A stretch of DNA of 64,000 nucleotides from Clostridium homopropionicum DSM 5847 (GCF_001263795.1 NZ_LHUR01000024.1:1-64000), one strand, 5' to 3'. Counted from the first letter of the stretch, positions 1 to 8,339 are shown. Translations and numbers: made by a program. Notes: generated by a model not told the origin, from the sequence alone.

Positions 1-125
1 GAACCGACAATAAGCGTTAGCTTATTCTATATATGATTGAAATATGATGTGAAAAGCCGTATGCCTTAATAGGGCACGTACGGTTTTGTAGAGGAGCTTG
101 GGCGGTGACGCTCTTGTTTACTCAA
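1..125 (+). mobile_element. 3' end of a group II intron (domains V and VI), truncated by the window edge
   Basis: Bases 55-87 fold into a hairpin typical of group II intron domain V: AGCCGT pairs with ACGGTT, the catalytic AGC triad is at 55-57, and a two-base bulge sits on the 3' side (GCACGTACGG). It is followed at about 92-125 by a second hairpin with GGGCG / CGCTC arms, a GTGA loop and an unpaired A in TTTACTC, as expected of domain VI with its branch-point A. The intron-encoded reverse transcriptase would lie upstream, outside the window. The exact 3' splice boundary, near 121-130, cannot be fixed by eye. Confidence 0.72.
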
Positions 126-171
126 GATATAAATATATAAATATTTAAAAAAGTACGAGGTGCGTATTTCT

Positions 172-571
172 ATGAACATAGATAATTCATATATAGAAAA
201 AATAACAAAAAAAGATAGAACCCTTTATAATATATATCTTTGGCTCAAGTGTAGATGGGGTTTTTAGGGAAGATAGTGATATAGATATTGCATTTATCTC
301 TGACAAAAAATATAGTGAATATGAATTATTTATTACAGCTCAAGAATTAGCCGACATATTAAAGAAAGAAGTGGATTTGATAAATTTGGAAAATGCCTCA
401 ACAGTTTTTAAGGCACAAGTTGTTGGTAAAGGTAAAGTTATATATTGCAATGATGATACTAGAAGAATGTATTTTGAAATGTATGCCTTTAAAGACTACG
501 CTTTATTAAATGAAGAGAGAGCCGAAATATTAGAAGGAATTAGACAGAGGGGGAGCGTTTATGGGGAATGA
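172..571 (+). pseudogene. Frameshifted MNT-type minimal nucleotidyltransferase (MntA-like antitoxin remnant)
   Basis: An ATG at 172 opens a frame that breaks near 230-236, in a TA-rich run, and continues in the next frame to the stop at 569-571. Joined, the product reads IYIFGSSVDG followed by DSDIDIAF. This is the GSx10DxD nucleotidyltransferase signature of the small MNT family that partners HEPN toxins. MntA antitoxins AMPylate HEPN ribonucleases. The upstream reading frame is closed by several stops, so the normal protein cannot be made without frameshifting. The stop overlaps the remnant HEPN gene, as in intact HEPN-MNT operons. A start at 371 would give only the C-terminal half without the catalytic motif. 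A sequencing error is possible but would not explain the partner's damage. Confidence 0.7.
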
Positions 572-706
572 CGTAATATGGTTGGATTTAGAAATATAGT
601 AGTTCACAATTATCAAGCAATTAACCTTAAGGTAGTGGAAGAAATCATTGAAAATCACATAGATGATTTAAAAGAATTCACATCAATAATATTAAATAAA
701 GTATAA
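561..706 (+). pseudogene. Internally deleted HEPN-domain protein (HepT-like toxin remnant)
   Basis: An ATG at 561 overlaps the end of the MNT remnant, where a HEPN gene would start, but its frame stops within 13 codons. From 578 another frame encodes 42 residues containing RNIVVHNY. This is the R-x4-6-H catalytic motif of HEPN ribonucleases, followed by a helical tail ending at the TAA at 704-706. Intact HepT proteins are about 130-145 residues, so most of the N-terminal helical bundle has been deleted. With the frameshifted antitoxin upstream, the pair looks like a dead toxin-antitoxin locus. Confidence 0.68.
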
Positions 707-711
707 CTGAC

Positions 712-751
712 GGGGGCAGCCCCTGGGCATAGTTTCCAGGGGGCTGCCCCC
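712..751 (+). terminator. Very GC-rich hairpin after the HEPN remnant
   Basis: Arms GGGGGCAGCCCCTGG (712-726) and CCAGGGGGCTGCCCCC (736-751) form a nearly perfect 15-bp stem with a 9-base loop. No T-tract follows, only ATATCGCTTTATT. It may stop transcription from the decayed operon or be a mobile palindromic repeat. Its GC content is far above the surrounding sequence. Confidence 0.45.
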
Positions 752-796
752 ATATCGCTTTATTGCTAAATTTTTAGTGCCAAAGAATAAGTAATT

Positions 797-805
797 TGGT
801 ATAAT
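797..805 (+). promoter_or_regulatory. Probable extended -10 promoter for the two secreted-protein genes
   Basis: TTTGGTATAAT contains an extended -10 (TGG immediately before TATAAT at 800-805), 75 bases upstream of the first secreted-protein gene. The -35 region is poor. This is the only promoter-like sequence in the gap. Confidence 0.45.
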
Positions 806-879
806 ATAATAAATTATAGACGGAAATTTGCGAAAATACTTATAGGGAATATTTCTGATTATAGGGAGTGTGTAAGTTA

Positions 880-1527
880 GTGTTTAAGAAAAATTATAAG
901 TTGGCTAAAATAGTGCTTATAGTATGCATTTTTGTACTATCTAATTCTAAAGAAGCCTTCAGCAAAACAGATACATTAAAATTTAAATCGTGGGGACAAC
1001 CTTTGGTTATTAGTGATGTAAATAAATCTTGGCTTATAAGCTTTAGCCATAAAATTAAGGATAGCACTATTAATAATTATAATATTTTTATTGAGGATGA
1101 AAATGGCAATAAGCTAGAAACAACTTCCTCAGCACTAAATGATAGCAAAACCATTAAGATATCTCCTAGTAAACCCTATGAAGACTTAAAAAGTTACAAG
1201 TTATTTATTGAGGATAAGATTGAAAATGAAGAGGGAAAACAATTAAATATTCCTGTTTTTTATGAGTTTAAAATTGATCTAAAGAGTAAGAAGGATTCAA
1301 TTAATGAAGTAATAACCTCAGTGAATTCATTATTTACAGCTGTTAATATTAAAACCTCATCAAAAGTGTACAAAGTCTATGTTGATAATGAGGAAGCAAA
1401 ATATAAAGGAAATAATGAATATAACTCAAATATTATTGGTAAAAAGATTGGAGATAAGCTAAAAATTAAGACTTATGATTCCGATAATAACCTTATAGAT
1501 GAAACGGATTATACTATAAATAAATAA
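880..1527 (+). CDS. Secreted protein with Ig-like (Big_5/SbsA-type) domain
   Basis: A 215-residue secreted protein. The N terminus (MFKKNYKLAKIVLIVCIFV) is a basic-hydrophobic signal peptide with likely cleavage near AFSKTD. Residues about 35-135 resemble a bacterial Ig-like domain of the Big_5/SbsA type (WLISFSHKI, followed by evenly spaced beta-strand patterns and a YKLFIED strand). The C-terminal 75 residues form a second small beta-rich unit. The GTG at 880 was chosen because GGGAG at 864-868 leaves 11 bases to it, whereas the GTG at 868 overlaps that site. It lies 11 bases upstream of the large repeat protein and is probably cotranscribed with it. The function is unknown; a role in surface structure or adhesion is inference. 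Confidence 0.72.
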   Translation: MFKKNYKLAKIVLIVCIFVLSNSKEAFSKTDTLKFKSWGQPLVISDVNKSWLISFSHKIKDSTINNYNIFIEDENGNKLETTSSALNDSKTIKISPSKPYEDLKSYKLFIEDKIENEEGKQLNIPVFYEFKIDLKSKKDSINEVITSVNSLFTAVNIKTSSKVYKVYVDNEEAKYKGNNEYNSNIIGKKIGDKLKIKTYDSDNNLIDETDYTINK

Positions 1528-1538
1528 GGGGATGGAAA

Positions 1539-4442
1539 ATGATAAATAAAAAATTTATTATAAATAATAAGTTAATAATATTTATTTTTAGCTTAGTATT
1601 TTTACTAGGGATAAATATTAGAAATGCTTCTGCAGCTGAAGATTGGCAGTACTTTGAGGATTTAGGGACAACCCTTGAGGAACTACTACAAGTTACCTCC
1701 CCACAAAATATTAATATTTATATAGAGGGAAAATACATAACTGATATAAGTATTACCAGTAACAAAATATCAGGACAAGCTGGAGTAATAAGTATTGATG
1801 TTAATAAAAATGAAAGTGTTAGTAGACTTAATGTTAAACTAGAAGCAAATGGGGGACTTATTACTAAGCAAAGCGATGCAAATAAGATAATTAAGAGCGG
1901 CAAGACTGTTTTTAATGCTGGATTTCTTATTGATAAAAGTGACGTTGATTATGATTATGACTTAACCTTTACAGCTTATGATAGCAGCGATAATGTGCTG
2001 CAAGCTGAAGTGTTTAAGTCTAAACTCCAAATTCCAAAGGAAGCTTTTAAGATTGTAGATAAATCTAATGGGGGTAAACCATATACACTACAGCAATTAA
2101 TTGAAAATCAAAGTTTATTTCAAACTGTCTTAAAAGAAAAGATTAAAATTAAACAAATGTTAGTATTAGATAATGTATCTATAGATTTTTTAAATAACAA
2201 ACTTCTAGGAACCACTGCTAATATGGAGTATAGCTTTAATTCAACTAATGGACTCTTAGGAACCTTTGAAGCATGCACAGATACAGAAACTATTGTCTCA
2301 ACATTAGTGCCTGGAAAAGTTATTTGTATTAGAGAAAAGGGAGCCCCTAACAATTACAGATTAATAGAAATATCTAAAGAAGCAGCTGCTCCTAAATTTA
2401 CAATAGATTATTTAAATGAGAAAACTGTTGAAGTAATTCCAAGTACTATAGAATATTCAACTAGTAAAACTTTTTCAACAACGGTTTCTGGCAGTGGAGC
2501 AAAGCTAGACTTAAGCATTTATGCAGATACAGGAGCTTCAATTTACTTTAGATATAAAGCAACAACCGGTGCTATGCCAAGTAAGAGCTTTGAATTAAAA
2601 GTACCTAAAAGACCAATTAAGCTAGTAATTACTGCAAATTATCTAACTGGAACTACTACACAAAAAATTCTTACTACAACAGAATATGCAAAAGATGAGA
2701 GCTTTATTAGTGGCTATAATATTGGAGAAGGTCAAGAAGTAGCATTAGAAGAAAATACAGATTATTACTTTAGAGTCAAGGCTACGGAGAAAAACTTTAA
2801 AGGAGAGACTTTAAAATTAACTGTAAATGGACAAGTGCCAGGAGTTCCTTCCTATACTATTGATTATATTAATGAAACTACAAATCAAGTAGTACCTACA
2901 ACTGTAGAATACAGCTATGATTCACAATTTAAAGGAGAAGTATTCAGTGGAAATGGAAGAAAACTGGTTTTAGATCCAGGTAATACCACTAAGACTCTTT
3001 TCTTTAGATTTAAGGGTACATCAAGCTTATTTCCAGGTGAGGCATTAATTTTAGTAATAGACGCAAGGCCAGCTGCAACCTCATATTCAATCGACTATGA
3101 AAACAAATCAACTAAGGAAATACTAGAAGTTACTGATGAATATGCCCAAGATATTAAGTTTACAAAGGGAAAGGTTGCTGGAAATGGTGTTTCCTATGTT
3201 AATTTAAATCCAGATACAAGGGATAAGAAATTGTATTTTAGAGTTAAAGCAACTTCCAATTCTTTTTCAGGAGTAGTACAAGAATTGCAGATACCAGCAT
3301 TACCTAGTGCACCAACTTATGCAATAGATTTTATAAATGAAAATATTAAATCTGTAGTAGATGAATATAAAATTGGAGAAACTGGAACTTTTATAAAAGG
3401 AAATGGAATTGATATCAATATGTCTGATTATTTAGGTAAAAATATTTACTTTAAAAAATCGGCAATAGCAGATGGTCAATTTGAAAGCCAAACACAAGTA
3501 ATAAAAATACCAGCAAGACCGAAGGCACCAGCTTACACCATAGATTATAACAATGCTACCACAAATCAAGTGGTCCCAAGTACTGTAGAAATCTCAGAAA
3601 CAGATACTTTTGCAAGTACTACTGCCGGGCAAGGAACTAAGTTACTGTTATATCCAGGAATTAGTCCTAAAACTTTGTATTTCAGAGTAAAAGCCTCACA
3701 AAATAACTTTGTAGGAGAATCAAGTGAATTATATGTACCAGCTGCTGTAAACGCAGGTCCTGTGTTCACCATAAATTATTCAGAAGAAAAAACAATGCAG
3801 CCAGTATCTTCAAATATTGAGTATTCCTATGATAAAGATTTTATAACTGGCAAAACTGTAGGAGAAGGTAAAACCTTAGTACTTATTCCGGGTAAAGACG
3901 TATATTTCAGATACAAGGCAGGATATAATTCTTTCCCAAGTCTTACAACAAAGCTTACTGTTCCATCTAGACCAAGAATATCTGGTAACTTTAGAGTAGA
4001 TTTTGAAAATGAGACTGTTCTAGCAGATTCAGATGCTTATGTTGATAGCAGATATGAATATTCAGGAGATGTGACTTTTACTGGAACTATAAAAAATGCG
4101 AATGGTGGACCTTTACCGGTTACTTCAGGTTCTAATATTTATATTAGATTAAGGGCAACAAATGCTGATTTCTCAAGTGAAATTTATGAAGTAATGGTTC
4201 CACAAAGACCGGAAGTTCAGAATTTTACCATAGATACTGTAAATAAGACAACACAACAAATTGTTCCAGATTATGTATCCTATAAAGTTATGAATGGGGA
4301 TGTAGTTGTTAAAGATTACACTCTGGGTAACAATGACTTGCTTGATATTTCTGATTGGAATGGATACACCATATACTTCCAAATCAAAGCTACAGATACT
4401 TACTTTAAAAGTAATGAAAAGTCAGTGAAAATAGAATTTTAA
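1539..4442 (+). CDS. Large secreted repeat protein (about nine tandem ~75-residue beta repeats)
   Basis: A 967-residue exported protein. Residues 1-32 are a signal peptide ending near NASAAED. Residues about 33-285 form a unique N-terminal region. From about residue 286 to the end there are nine degenerate repeats with the consensus YTIDYxNxxTxxVxPxT, a central GxGxxLxL, LYFRxKA and a closing PxRP. No LPXTG sorting signal, SLH, choline-binding or LysM domain is visible, so surface attachment, if any, must be by another route. The start follows AAGGGGATGGAAA. The gene follows the Ig-like secreted protein by 11 bases and is followed by a hairpin repeat that can terminate transcription. The family was not recognised; an extracellular matrix or adhesion role is only a guess. 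Confidence 0.75.
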   Translation: MINKKFIINNKLIIFIFSLVFLLGINIRNASAAEDWQYFEDLGTTLEELLQVTSPQNINIYIEGKYITDISITSNKISGQAGVISIDVNKNESVSRLNVKLEANGGLITKQSDANKIIKSGKTVFNAGFLIDKSDVDYDYDLTFTAYDSSDNVLQAEVFKSKLQIPKEAFKIVDKSNGGKPYTLQQLIENQSLFQTVLKEKIKIKQMLVLDNVSIDFLNNKLLGTTANMEYSFNSTNGLLGTFEACTDTETIVSTLVPGKVICIREKGAPNNYRLIEISKEAAAPKFTIDYLNEKTVEVIPSTIEYSTSKTFSTTVSGSGAKLDLSIYADTGASIYFRYKATTGAMPSKSFELKVPKRPIKLVITANYLTGTTTQKILTTTEYAKDESFISGYNIGEGQEVALEENTDYYFRVKATEKNFKGETLKLTVNGQVPGVPSYTIDYINETTNQVVPTTVEYSYDSQFKGEVFSGNGRKLVLDPGNTTKTLFFRFKGTSSLFPGEALILVIDARPAATSYSIDYENKSTKEILEVTDEYAQDIKFTKGKVAGNGVSYVNLNPDTRDKKLYFRVKATSNSFSGVVQELQIPALPSAPTYAIDFINENIKSVVDEYKIGETGTFIKGNGIDINMSDYLGKNIYFKKSAIADGQFESQTQVIKIPARPKAPAYTIDYNNATTNQVVPSTVEISETDTFASTTAGQGTKLLLYPGISPKTLYFRVKASQNNFVGESSELYVPAAVNAGPVFTINYSEEKTMQPVSSNIEYSYDKDFITGKTVGEGKTLVLIPGKDVYFRYKAGYNSFPSLTTKLTVPSRPRISGNFRVDFENETVLADSDAYVDSRYEYSGDVTFTGTIKNANGGPLPVTSGSNIYIRLRATNADFSSEIYEVMVPQRPEVQNFTIDTVNKTTQQIVPDYVSYKVMNGDVVVKDYTLGNNDLLDISDWNGYTIYFQIKATDTYFKSNEKSVKIEF

Positions 4443-4453
4443 GATGGTGAGAT

Positions 4454-4512
4454 GGTGCCAGGCACCGGAGAATGGAGAATTAATAAATCTCTTTTCTCTG
4501 GTGCCTGGTACC
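4454..4512 (+). repeat. Paired GGTGCC-type palindromic repeat, also terminator-like
   Basis: GGTGCCAGGCACCGGAGAA and its near inverse TTCTCTGGTGCCTGGTACC form a long imperfect hairpin with a short ATTAATAAA loop, followed by TTTAATTT. Each GGTGCC(A/T)GGCACC core is itself palindromic. Single arms recur at 5610 and 6602. The element lies directly after the repeat-protein gene and probably acts as its terminator. Confidence 0.7.
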
Positions 4513-4622
4513 TTTAATTTAAGCCACCTTCAAAGAATCTTCATGGTTATTATAACAAAAATGGACACATATGCTATAATAGTAGATAGGTGTTTTATTT
4601 GTTGATACAAGGGGGATAGTAA

Positions 4623-5606
4623 ATGTCAATATTAGTTTGTGGGGGGGCGGGCTACATTGGAAGTCATACAGTAGCTGAGCTTATAGAGAATCATAAGGAT
4701 GTAATAATTTTAGATAACCTTGAAAAAGGCCATAGAGAAGCAGTTCTAGGGGGAAAGTTTTATAAAGGAGATTTAAGAGACAGTGAAGTTTTAGATAAGA
4801 TTTTTACTGAAAACAACATAGATTCAGTAATTGATTTTGCAGCATACTCTTTGGTAGGAGAAAGTACCGAGGAGCCATTGAAGTATTTTGAAAATAATAT
4901 TTGCTCTACAATGAATCTACTAGAGGCAATGAGAAGACATAAGGTTAATTATATTGTATTTTCTTCAACTGCAGCAACCTATGGAGAACCAGAAGGTATT
5001 CCAATTTTAGAAGAAGATAAGACAATTCCAACAAATCCTTATGGAGAATCTAAGCTTGCAGTGGAAAAAATATTAAAATGGTGTGAGAAGGCATATGGTA
5101 TAAAATACGCAGTATTAAGGTATTTTAATGCTGCTGGTGCTCATATTAGTGGTAAGATTGGAGAGGATCATTCTCCAGAAACTCATTTAATTCCACTAAT
5201 TCTTCAAGTAGCATTAGGTAAAAGAGATAAAATTATGATTTTCGGAGATGATTATGATACTGAAGATGGTACATGCATTAGAGATTATATTCATGTAACA
5301 GATTTAGCTAGTGCCCATATACTGGCTTTAGAAGAATTAAAAAATGGTGCAGAAAGCAGCATATATAATCTAGGAAACGGAAAAGGCTTTTCAGTAAAAG
5401 AAGTAATCGAAGTTGCAAGAAAGGTCACAGGTTGCGAAATTAAAGCTGAAATTGCAAAAAGAAGAGCTGGTGATCCAGCTATATTAGTAGCTTCAAGTGA
5501 TAAAGCTAAAAATATTCTTGGTTGGGAGCCTAAATATAACTCTTTAGAAACAATAATTGAGACTGCATGGAATTGGCACAAGAATCATAGAGATGGATTT
5601 AAATAG
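4623..5606 (+). CDS. galE: UDP-glucose 4-epimerase
   Basis: A 327-residue cytoplasmic epimerase that interconverts UDP-glucose and UDP-galactose using bound NAD. The N-terminal GGAGYIGSH is the dinucleotide-binding glycine motif of extended short-chain dehydrogenases. The catalytic triad is visible as SST (about residue 120) and YGESK (Y-x3-K, about residue 145). The length matches the GalE family. The ATG at 4623 follows a GGGGGAT ribosome-binding site, and a TATAAT lies at 4575-4580. Its product feeds wall or capsule sugar synthesis together with GalU encoded at 14.9-15.8 kb. It appears to be transcribed alone, with a GGTGCC repeat four bases after the stop. Confidence 0.95.
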   Translation: MSILVCGGAGYIGSHTVAELIENHKDVIILDNLEKGHREAVLGGKFYKGDLRDSEVLDKIFTENNIDSVIDFAAYSLVGESTEEPLKYFENNICSTMNLLEAMRRHKVNYIVFSSTAATYGEPEGIPILEEDKTIPTNPYGESKLAVEKILKWCEKAYGIKYAVLRYFNAAGAHISGKIGEDHSPETHLIPLILQVALGKRDKIMIFGDDYDTEDGTCIRDYIHVTDLASAHILALEELKNGAESSIYNLGNGKGFSVKEVIEVARKVTGCEIKAEIAKRRAGDPAILVASSDKAKNILGWEPKYNSLETIIETAWNWHKNHRDGFK

Positions 5607-5609
5607 TAA

Positions 5610-5637
5610 GGTGCCTGTCACCGGAGAAAGGAGAAAA
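5610..5637 (+). repeat. Single GGTGCC-type repeat arm
   Basis: GGTGCCTGTCACCGGAGAA followed by AGGAGAAAA matches one arm of the paired element at 4454-4512, with one substitution in the core. It lies just after galE with no inverted partner. Confidence 0.65.
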
Positions 5638-5694
5638 GCCTTTAGTAAGTTATAGAGCTTAAGTAAAATGACATGAAGTTTTGGAGGTGATTAT

Positions 5695-6588
5695 ATGGAG
5701 ATAAAGCCTGTAAGAGGAAATACATTTTATATTGATACAGGAATGACATACATACCTTTTTATAAAATTAATGATGAGGAAATTATCCTTCTTGATTCAG
5801 GTTGGGCTGAAGGGGAAAGAGAGGGACTAGATGAACTTTTAGAAAAAAATAATTTTAGAGTGTCCGGCATATTATGCAGCCATGCACATATAGACCATGT
5901 AGGAAACAATGCATATTTCAAGAATAAATATAATTGCGTAATAGCCATGCCAGCCTATGAGGCTTTGGTCTGCAGTTCTGTAGTTAATCTTAAGGTTTAT
6001 TATAGCAGTCAAACCTTATCAGATGTTGAAGAGCATTTTGGGCATATGGTTTGTGAAACGGATATAATGATTCCTGATAATCAAGATAAAATATATTTGT
6101 GTGGTATTAAATTTAAAATCATTCATACACCGGGACATAGCCCTGCTCACATATGTATTATCACTCCTGACGACGTTGCTTATCTTGGAGATTCCCTAAT
6201 AAGTGATGAAGTTATGAAGGGAGTAAAAATTCCCTATGCTTATATATTAAAAGAGGATTTAGAATGTAAAAAGAAACTATATGATTTAAAATGCAGTAAA
6301 TACGTTGTAGCACACAAAGGTATGTATAATGACATTACTAAACTCATAACTGATAATATAAATTTTTATAAAGAAAGAGCTTCAATGGTATACAGCTTAA
6401 TAGATGGGTATATGACAATGGAAGACATTATGAAGGCTGTTATGAAAAGTTTTAATATTCGAGTAAAAACCATACATAGGTATAATGTTGTAGAGAAAAT
6501 GTTAAGATCCTATGTAGAATATTTAAATGAAACAGGTGCAATAGAATTAAATATAGTGGATGGATTCCTTAAATATAAAAGAGTATAA
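5695..6588 (+). CDS. Metallo-beta-lactamase-fold hydrolase
   Basis: A 297-residue protein with the metal-binding motif SHAHIDHVG (HxHxDH, about residues 62-67), a second histidine in HTPGHSPAH, and the bridging aspartate in YLGDS. This places it in the glyoxalase II-like branch of the metallo-beta-lactamase superfamily. The C-terminal 90 residues are mostly helical and may be a small winged-helix-like tail. No signal peptide is seen, so it should be cytoplasmic. The start follows GGAGGTGATTAT. The substrate cannot be predicted. The gene stands between two GGTGCC repeats and shows no operon partner. Confidence 0.85.
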   Translation: MEIKPVRGNTFYIDTGMTYIPFYKINDEEIILLDSGWAEGEREGLDELLEKNNFRVSGILCSHAHIDHVGNNAYFKNKYNCVIAMPAYEALVCSSVVNLKVYYSSQTLSDVEEHFGHMVCETDIMIPDNQDKIYLCGIKFKIIHTPGHSPAHICIITPDDVAYLGDSLISDEVMKGVKIPYAYILKEDLECKKKLYDLKCSKYVVAHKGMYNDITKLITDNINFYKERASMVYSLIDGYMTMEDIMKAVMKSFNIRVKTIHRYNVVEKMLRSYVEYLNETGAIELNIVDGFLKYKRV

Positions 6589-6601
6589 AAAGAAAGGTTA
6601 A

Positions 6602-6628
6602 GGTGCCTGGCACCGGAGAAAAGAGAAA
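6602..6628 (+). repeat. Single GGTGCC-type repeat arm
   Basis: GGTGCCTGGCACCGGAGAA followed by AAGAGAAA is the third copy of the element seen at 4454 and 5610. It lies directly after the hydrolase gene and beside a bidirectional terminator. Confidence 0.68.
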
Positions 6629-6660
6629 AGTCATAGATGCTTATAATGCAAGCTATGACT
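6629..6660. terminator. Bidirectional terminator between convergent genes
   Basis: Arms AGTCATAG (6629-6636) and CTATGACT (6653-6660) with an inner TGC/GCA pair. On the minus strand the stem is followed by TTTTCTCTTTT, on the plus strand by TTAATTTATT. It separates the hydrolase gene from the convergent DUF3006 gene. Confidence 0.6.
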
Positions 6661-6665
6661 TTAAT

Positions 6666-6878
6666 TTATTGCCATAAATCCTTAGTAAGTTCTTCTATCT
6701 CTGCTTTTCTTCTATTTGTTTCTTCGAAATCTATAGTAATTTTGCCATCCTTGATAATAAGGATAGTCCCTTCTCTCGCTTCTGGAGGTATGGAAGCTAT
6801 AGGAATATTTATCATTTGTTTATTGTCTTTTTCACAAACTGCGTATGAACCTTCAAATCTATCAATTATTACTTTCAT
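6666..6878 (-). CDS. DUF3006-family small protein
   Basis: A 70-residue protein beginning MKVIIDRFEGSYAVCE. This is the typical opening of DUF3006 proteins, which have an OB-like beta fold (FEGxxAV, then a central GTILIIKDGKI strand pair) and a charged C-terminal helix. The start at 6878 has AGGAGG eight bases upstream; a longer frame beginning at 6902 would put that site inside the coding sequence. It follows the ComEC-like hydrolase by 11 bases. This pairing is common in clostridia and suggests a linked but unknown function. Confidence 0.8.
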   Translation of the reverse strand: MKVIIDRFEGSYAVCEKDNKQMINIPIASIPPEAREGTILIIKDGKITIDFEETNRRKAEIEELTKDLWQ

Positions 6879-6889
6879 TATTTTACCTC

Positions 6890-8161
6890 CTAATTTACGC
6901 ATACATCACATGGGTCAGAGTACCCTAGATTAATTACATCACTTAAAGCTCCAGATAAAATAGTTTTACTTCTTGATAGTGTTCTGCAATTTTTATTAAA
7001 ATGATATGACTTGCCCTTTGGAACATAGTAAACTGTTCTGATGCTTTCTGTTGAAGGTTTACTAACTGTAACTTTTGAACTAGAAATAGTTCCAGATGAA
7101 GAGCCGCTGCTATTAGTAGCTGATGAAGAATTATTAGTAATTGAAGTTTGGCTAGCACTACTACTGTATGAATAACTTCCAGGTTTTGTATTGAAACTTA
7201 TTGTAATTCCATCGCTTGTAGCTATGATGGTACCGCATTCATCTGTCCTATATACTGTAATTCCTTTAGATTTAAGTCTTTCCATTGTTGGTTTATGAGG
7301 ATGACCATAATCATTATTCTTTCCAACAGAAATTATTGCATACTTTGGACTAACCTTATTTAAAAATGAATTTGATGTAGAGCTGCTACTGCCGTGGTGG
7401 CCTATTTTCAATACATCAGATTTAAGATCTAGTTGCTTCTCTAGAATTTCACCTTCGCTAATACTTTCAGCATCTCCTGTAAACATAAAACTATTGTTTC
7501 CGTACTTTAAACGAATTACTATAGAATAATTATTTATTTCATCGTAGGTTGCAGAATTTGGTGCAAGGATTGTCCAAGTTGCTGTACCTAAATTATAGCT
7601 TGTATCAACCTTAGGGGTAGTAATATTCAGTTTTTTATCCTTTATTGAAGCTATAACGTCCTTAAAAGTTGCAGTATTTGAAGTAACTTTAGACAAAAAA
7701 ATCTTGTCTATACTAAAATTTTTAACAACTACATCAAGTCCACCAATGTGATCCTCGTGCGGGTGTGTTCCAATTACGTAATCTAACTTGTTTACTCCTT
7801 GATTTTTAAGGTAATTTAAAACTAAATCACTATCAGAGTTATTACCAGCATCAATTAGCATGTTGTGCTCCCCTTGCTGAATAAGTATGGAATCAGCTTG
7901 TCCAACGTTAATAAAATGTACTTTTAGATTTCCAGTGACTTTAGCTCCATCTTCTTCAGTATTATTTGCTGAAACGTCAGTTATTTTTAAATTATTTTTA
8001 TCAATAACATCCTTATTTTCTGTTTGATTAATACCTGTTGTTAAATTGCTATTACTATTTAAATTGGTATCCATATTAGAACCTAAAGCAATAATAAAAA
8101 CCAAAACAGGTAATAAGAAAATTATAAGTCTTAATGGATTACTGAATCGCTTGTTTTTCAT
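6890..8161 (-). CDS. Exported ComEC/Rec2-like metallo-beta-lactamase protein with C-terminal Cys/His module
   Basis: A 423-residue protein. Residues about 10-30 form an N-terminal membrane anchor or signal segment. Residues about 80-330 are a metallo-beta-lactamase domain of the ComEC C-terminal type: VHFINVGQADSILIQ, THPHEDHIGG (HxHxDH), MFTGDAE and KIGHHGSSSS. A Ser/Thr/Asn-rich linker follows. The last 47 residues (YYVPKGKSYH, NCRTL, DPCDVC) form a small module with one His and three Cys that could bind a metal ion. The protein lacks the multi-spanning channel domain of true ComEC, so it is a free-standing exported nuclease-like hydrolase. The start follows AAGGAGTGATTAA. It probably forms an operon with the DUF3006 gene. 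Confidence 0.83.
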   Translation of the reverse strand: MKNKRFSNPLRLIIFLLPVLVFIIALGSNMDTNLNSNSNLTTGINQTENKDVIDKNNLKITDVSANNTEEDGAKVTGNLKVHFINVGQADSILIQQGEHNMLIDAGNNSDSDLVLNYLKNQGVNKLDYVIGTHPHEDHIGGLDVVVKNFSIDKIFLSKVTSNTATFKDVIASIKDKKLNITTPKVDTSYNLGTATWTILAPNSATYDEINNYSIVIRLKYGNNSFMFTGDAESISEGEILEKQLDLKSDVLKIGHHGSSSSTSNSFLNKVSPKYAIISVGKNNDYGHPHKPTMERLKSKGITVYRTDECGTIIATSDGITISFNTKPGSYSYSSSASQTSITNNSSSATNSSGSSSGTISSSKVTVSKPSTESIRTVYYVPKGKSYHFNKNCRTLSRSKTILSGALSDVINLGYSDPCDVCVN

Positions 8162-8311
8162 TTAATCACTCCTTAGTAATTAATTATACAACAGCTCGAT
8201 AAATATGTAAATAATAGTTGAAATATGTAATAATGTGGAGAATTCGATTAATAACAATTTACCAAATATATGGCAAAACAAGGTAAAAAATTAATAGATA
8301 CACAATAAACA

Positions 8312-8339
8312 TTGACAAATATTATTAATATGATAAAAT
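8312..8339 (+). promoter_or_regulatory. SigmaA-type promoter of the ammonium transporter gene
   Basis: TTGACA (8312-8317), a 16-base spacer and TAAAAT (8334-8339), with a TG extended -10 element (TGATAAAAT). This leaves a leader of about 75 bases before the ATG at 8420. No riboswitch-like fold or glnK gene is present in the leader. Confidence 0.7.

Noticed and set aside
6637-6933. Plus-strand frame over the DUF3006 gene
   Set aside because: The minus-strand frame has a ribosome-binding site, matches DUF3006 and fits the operon; the plus frame matches nothing.
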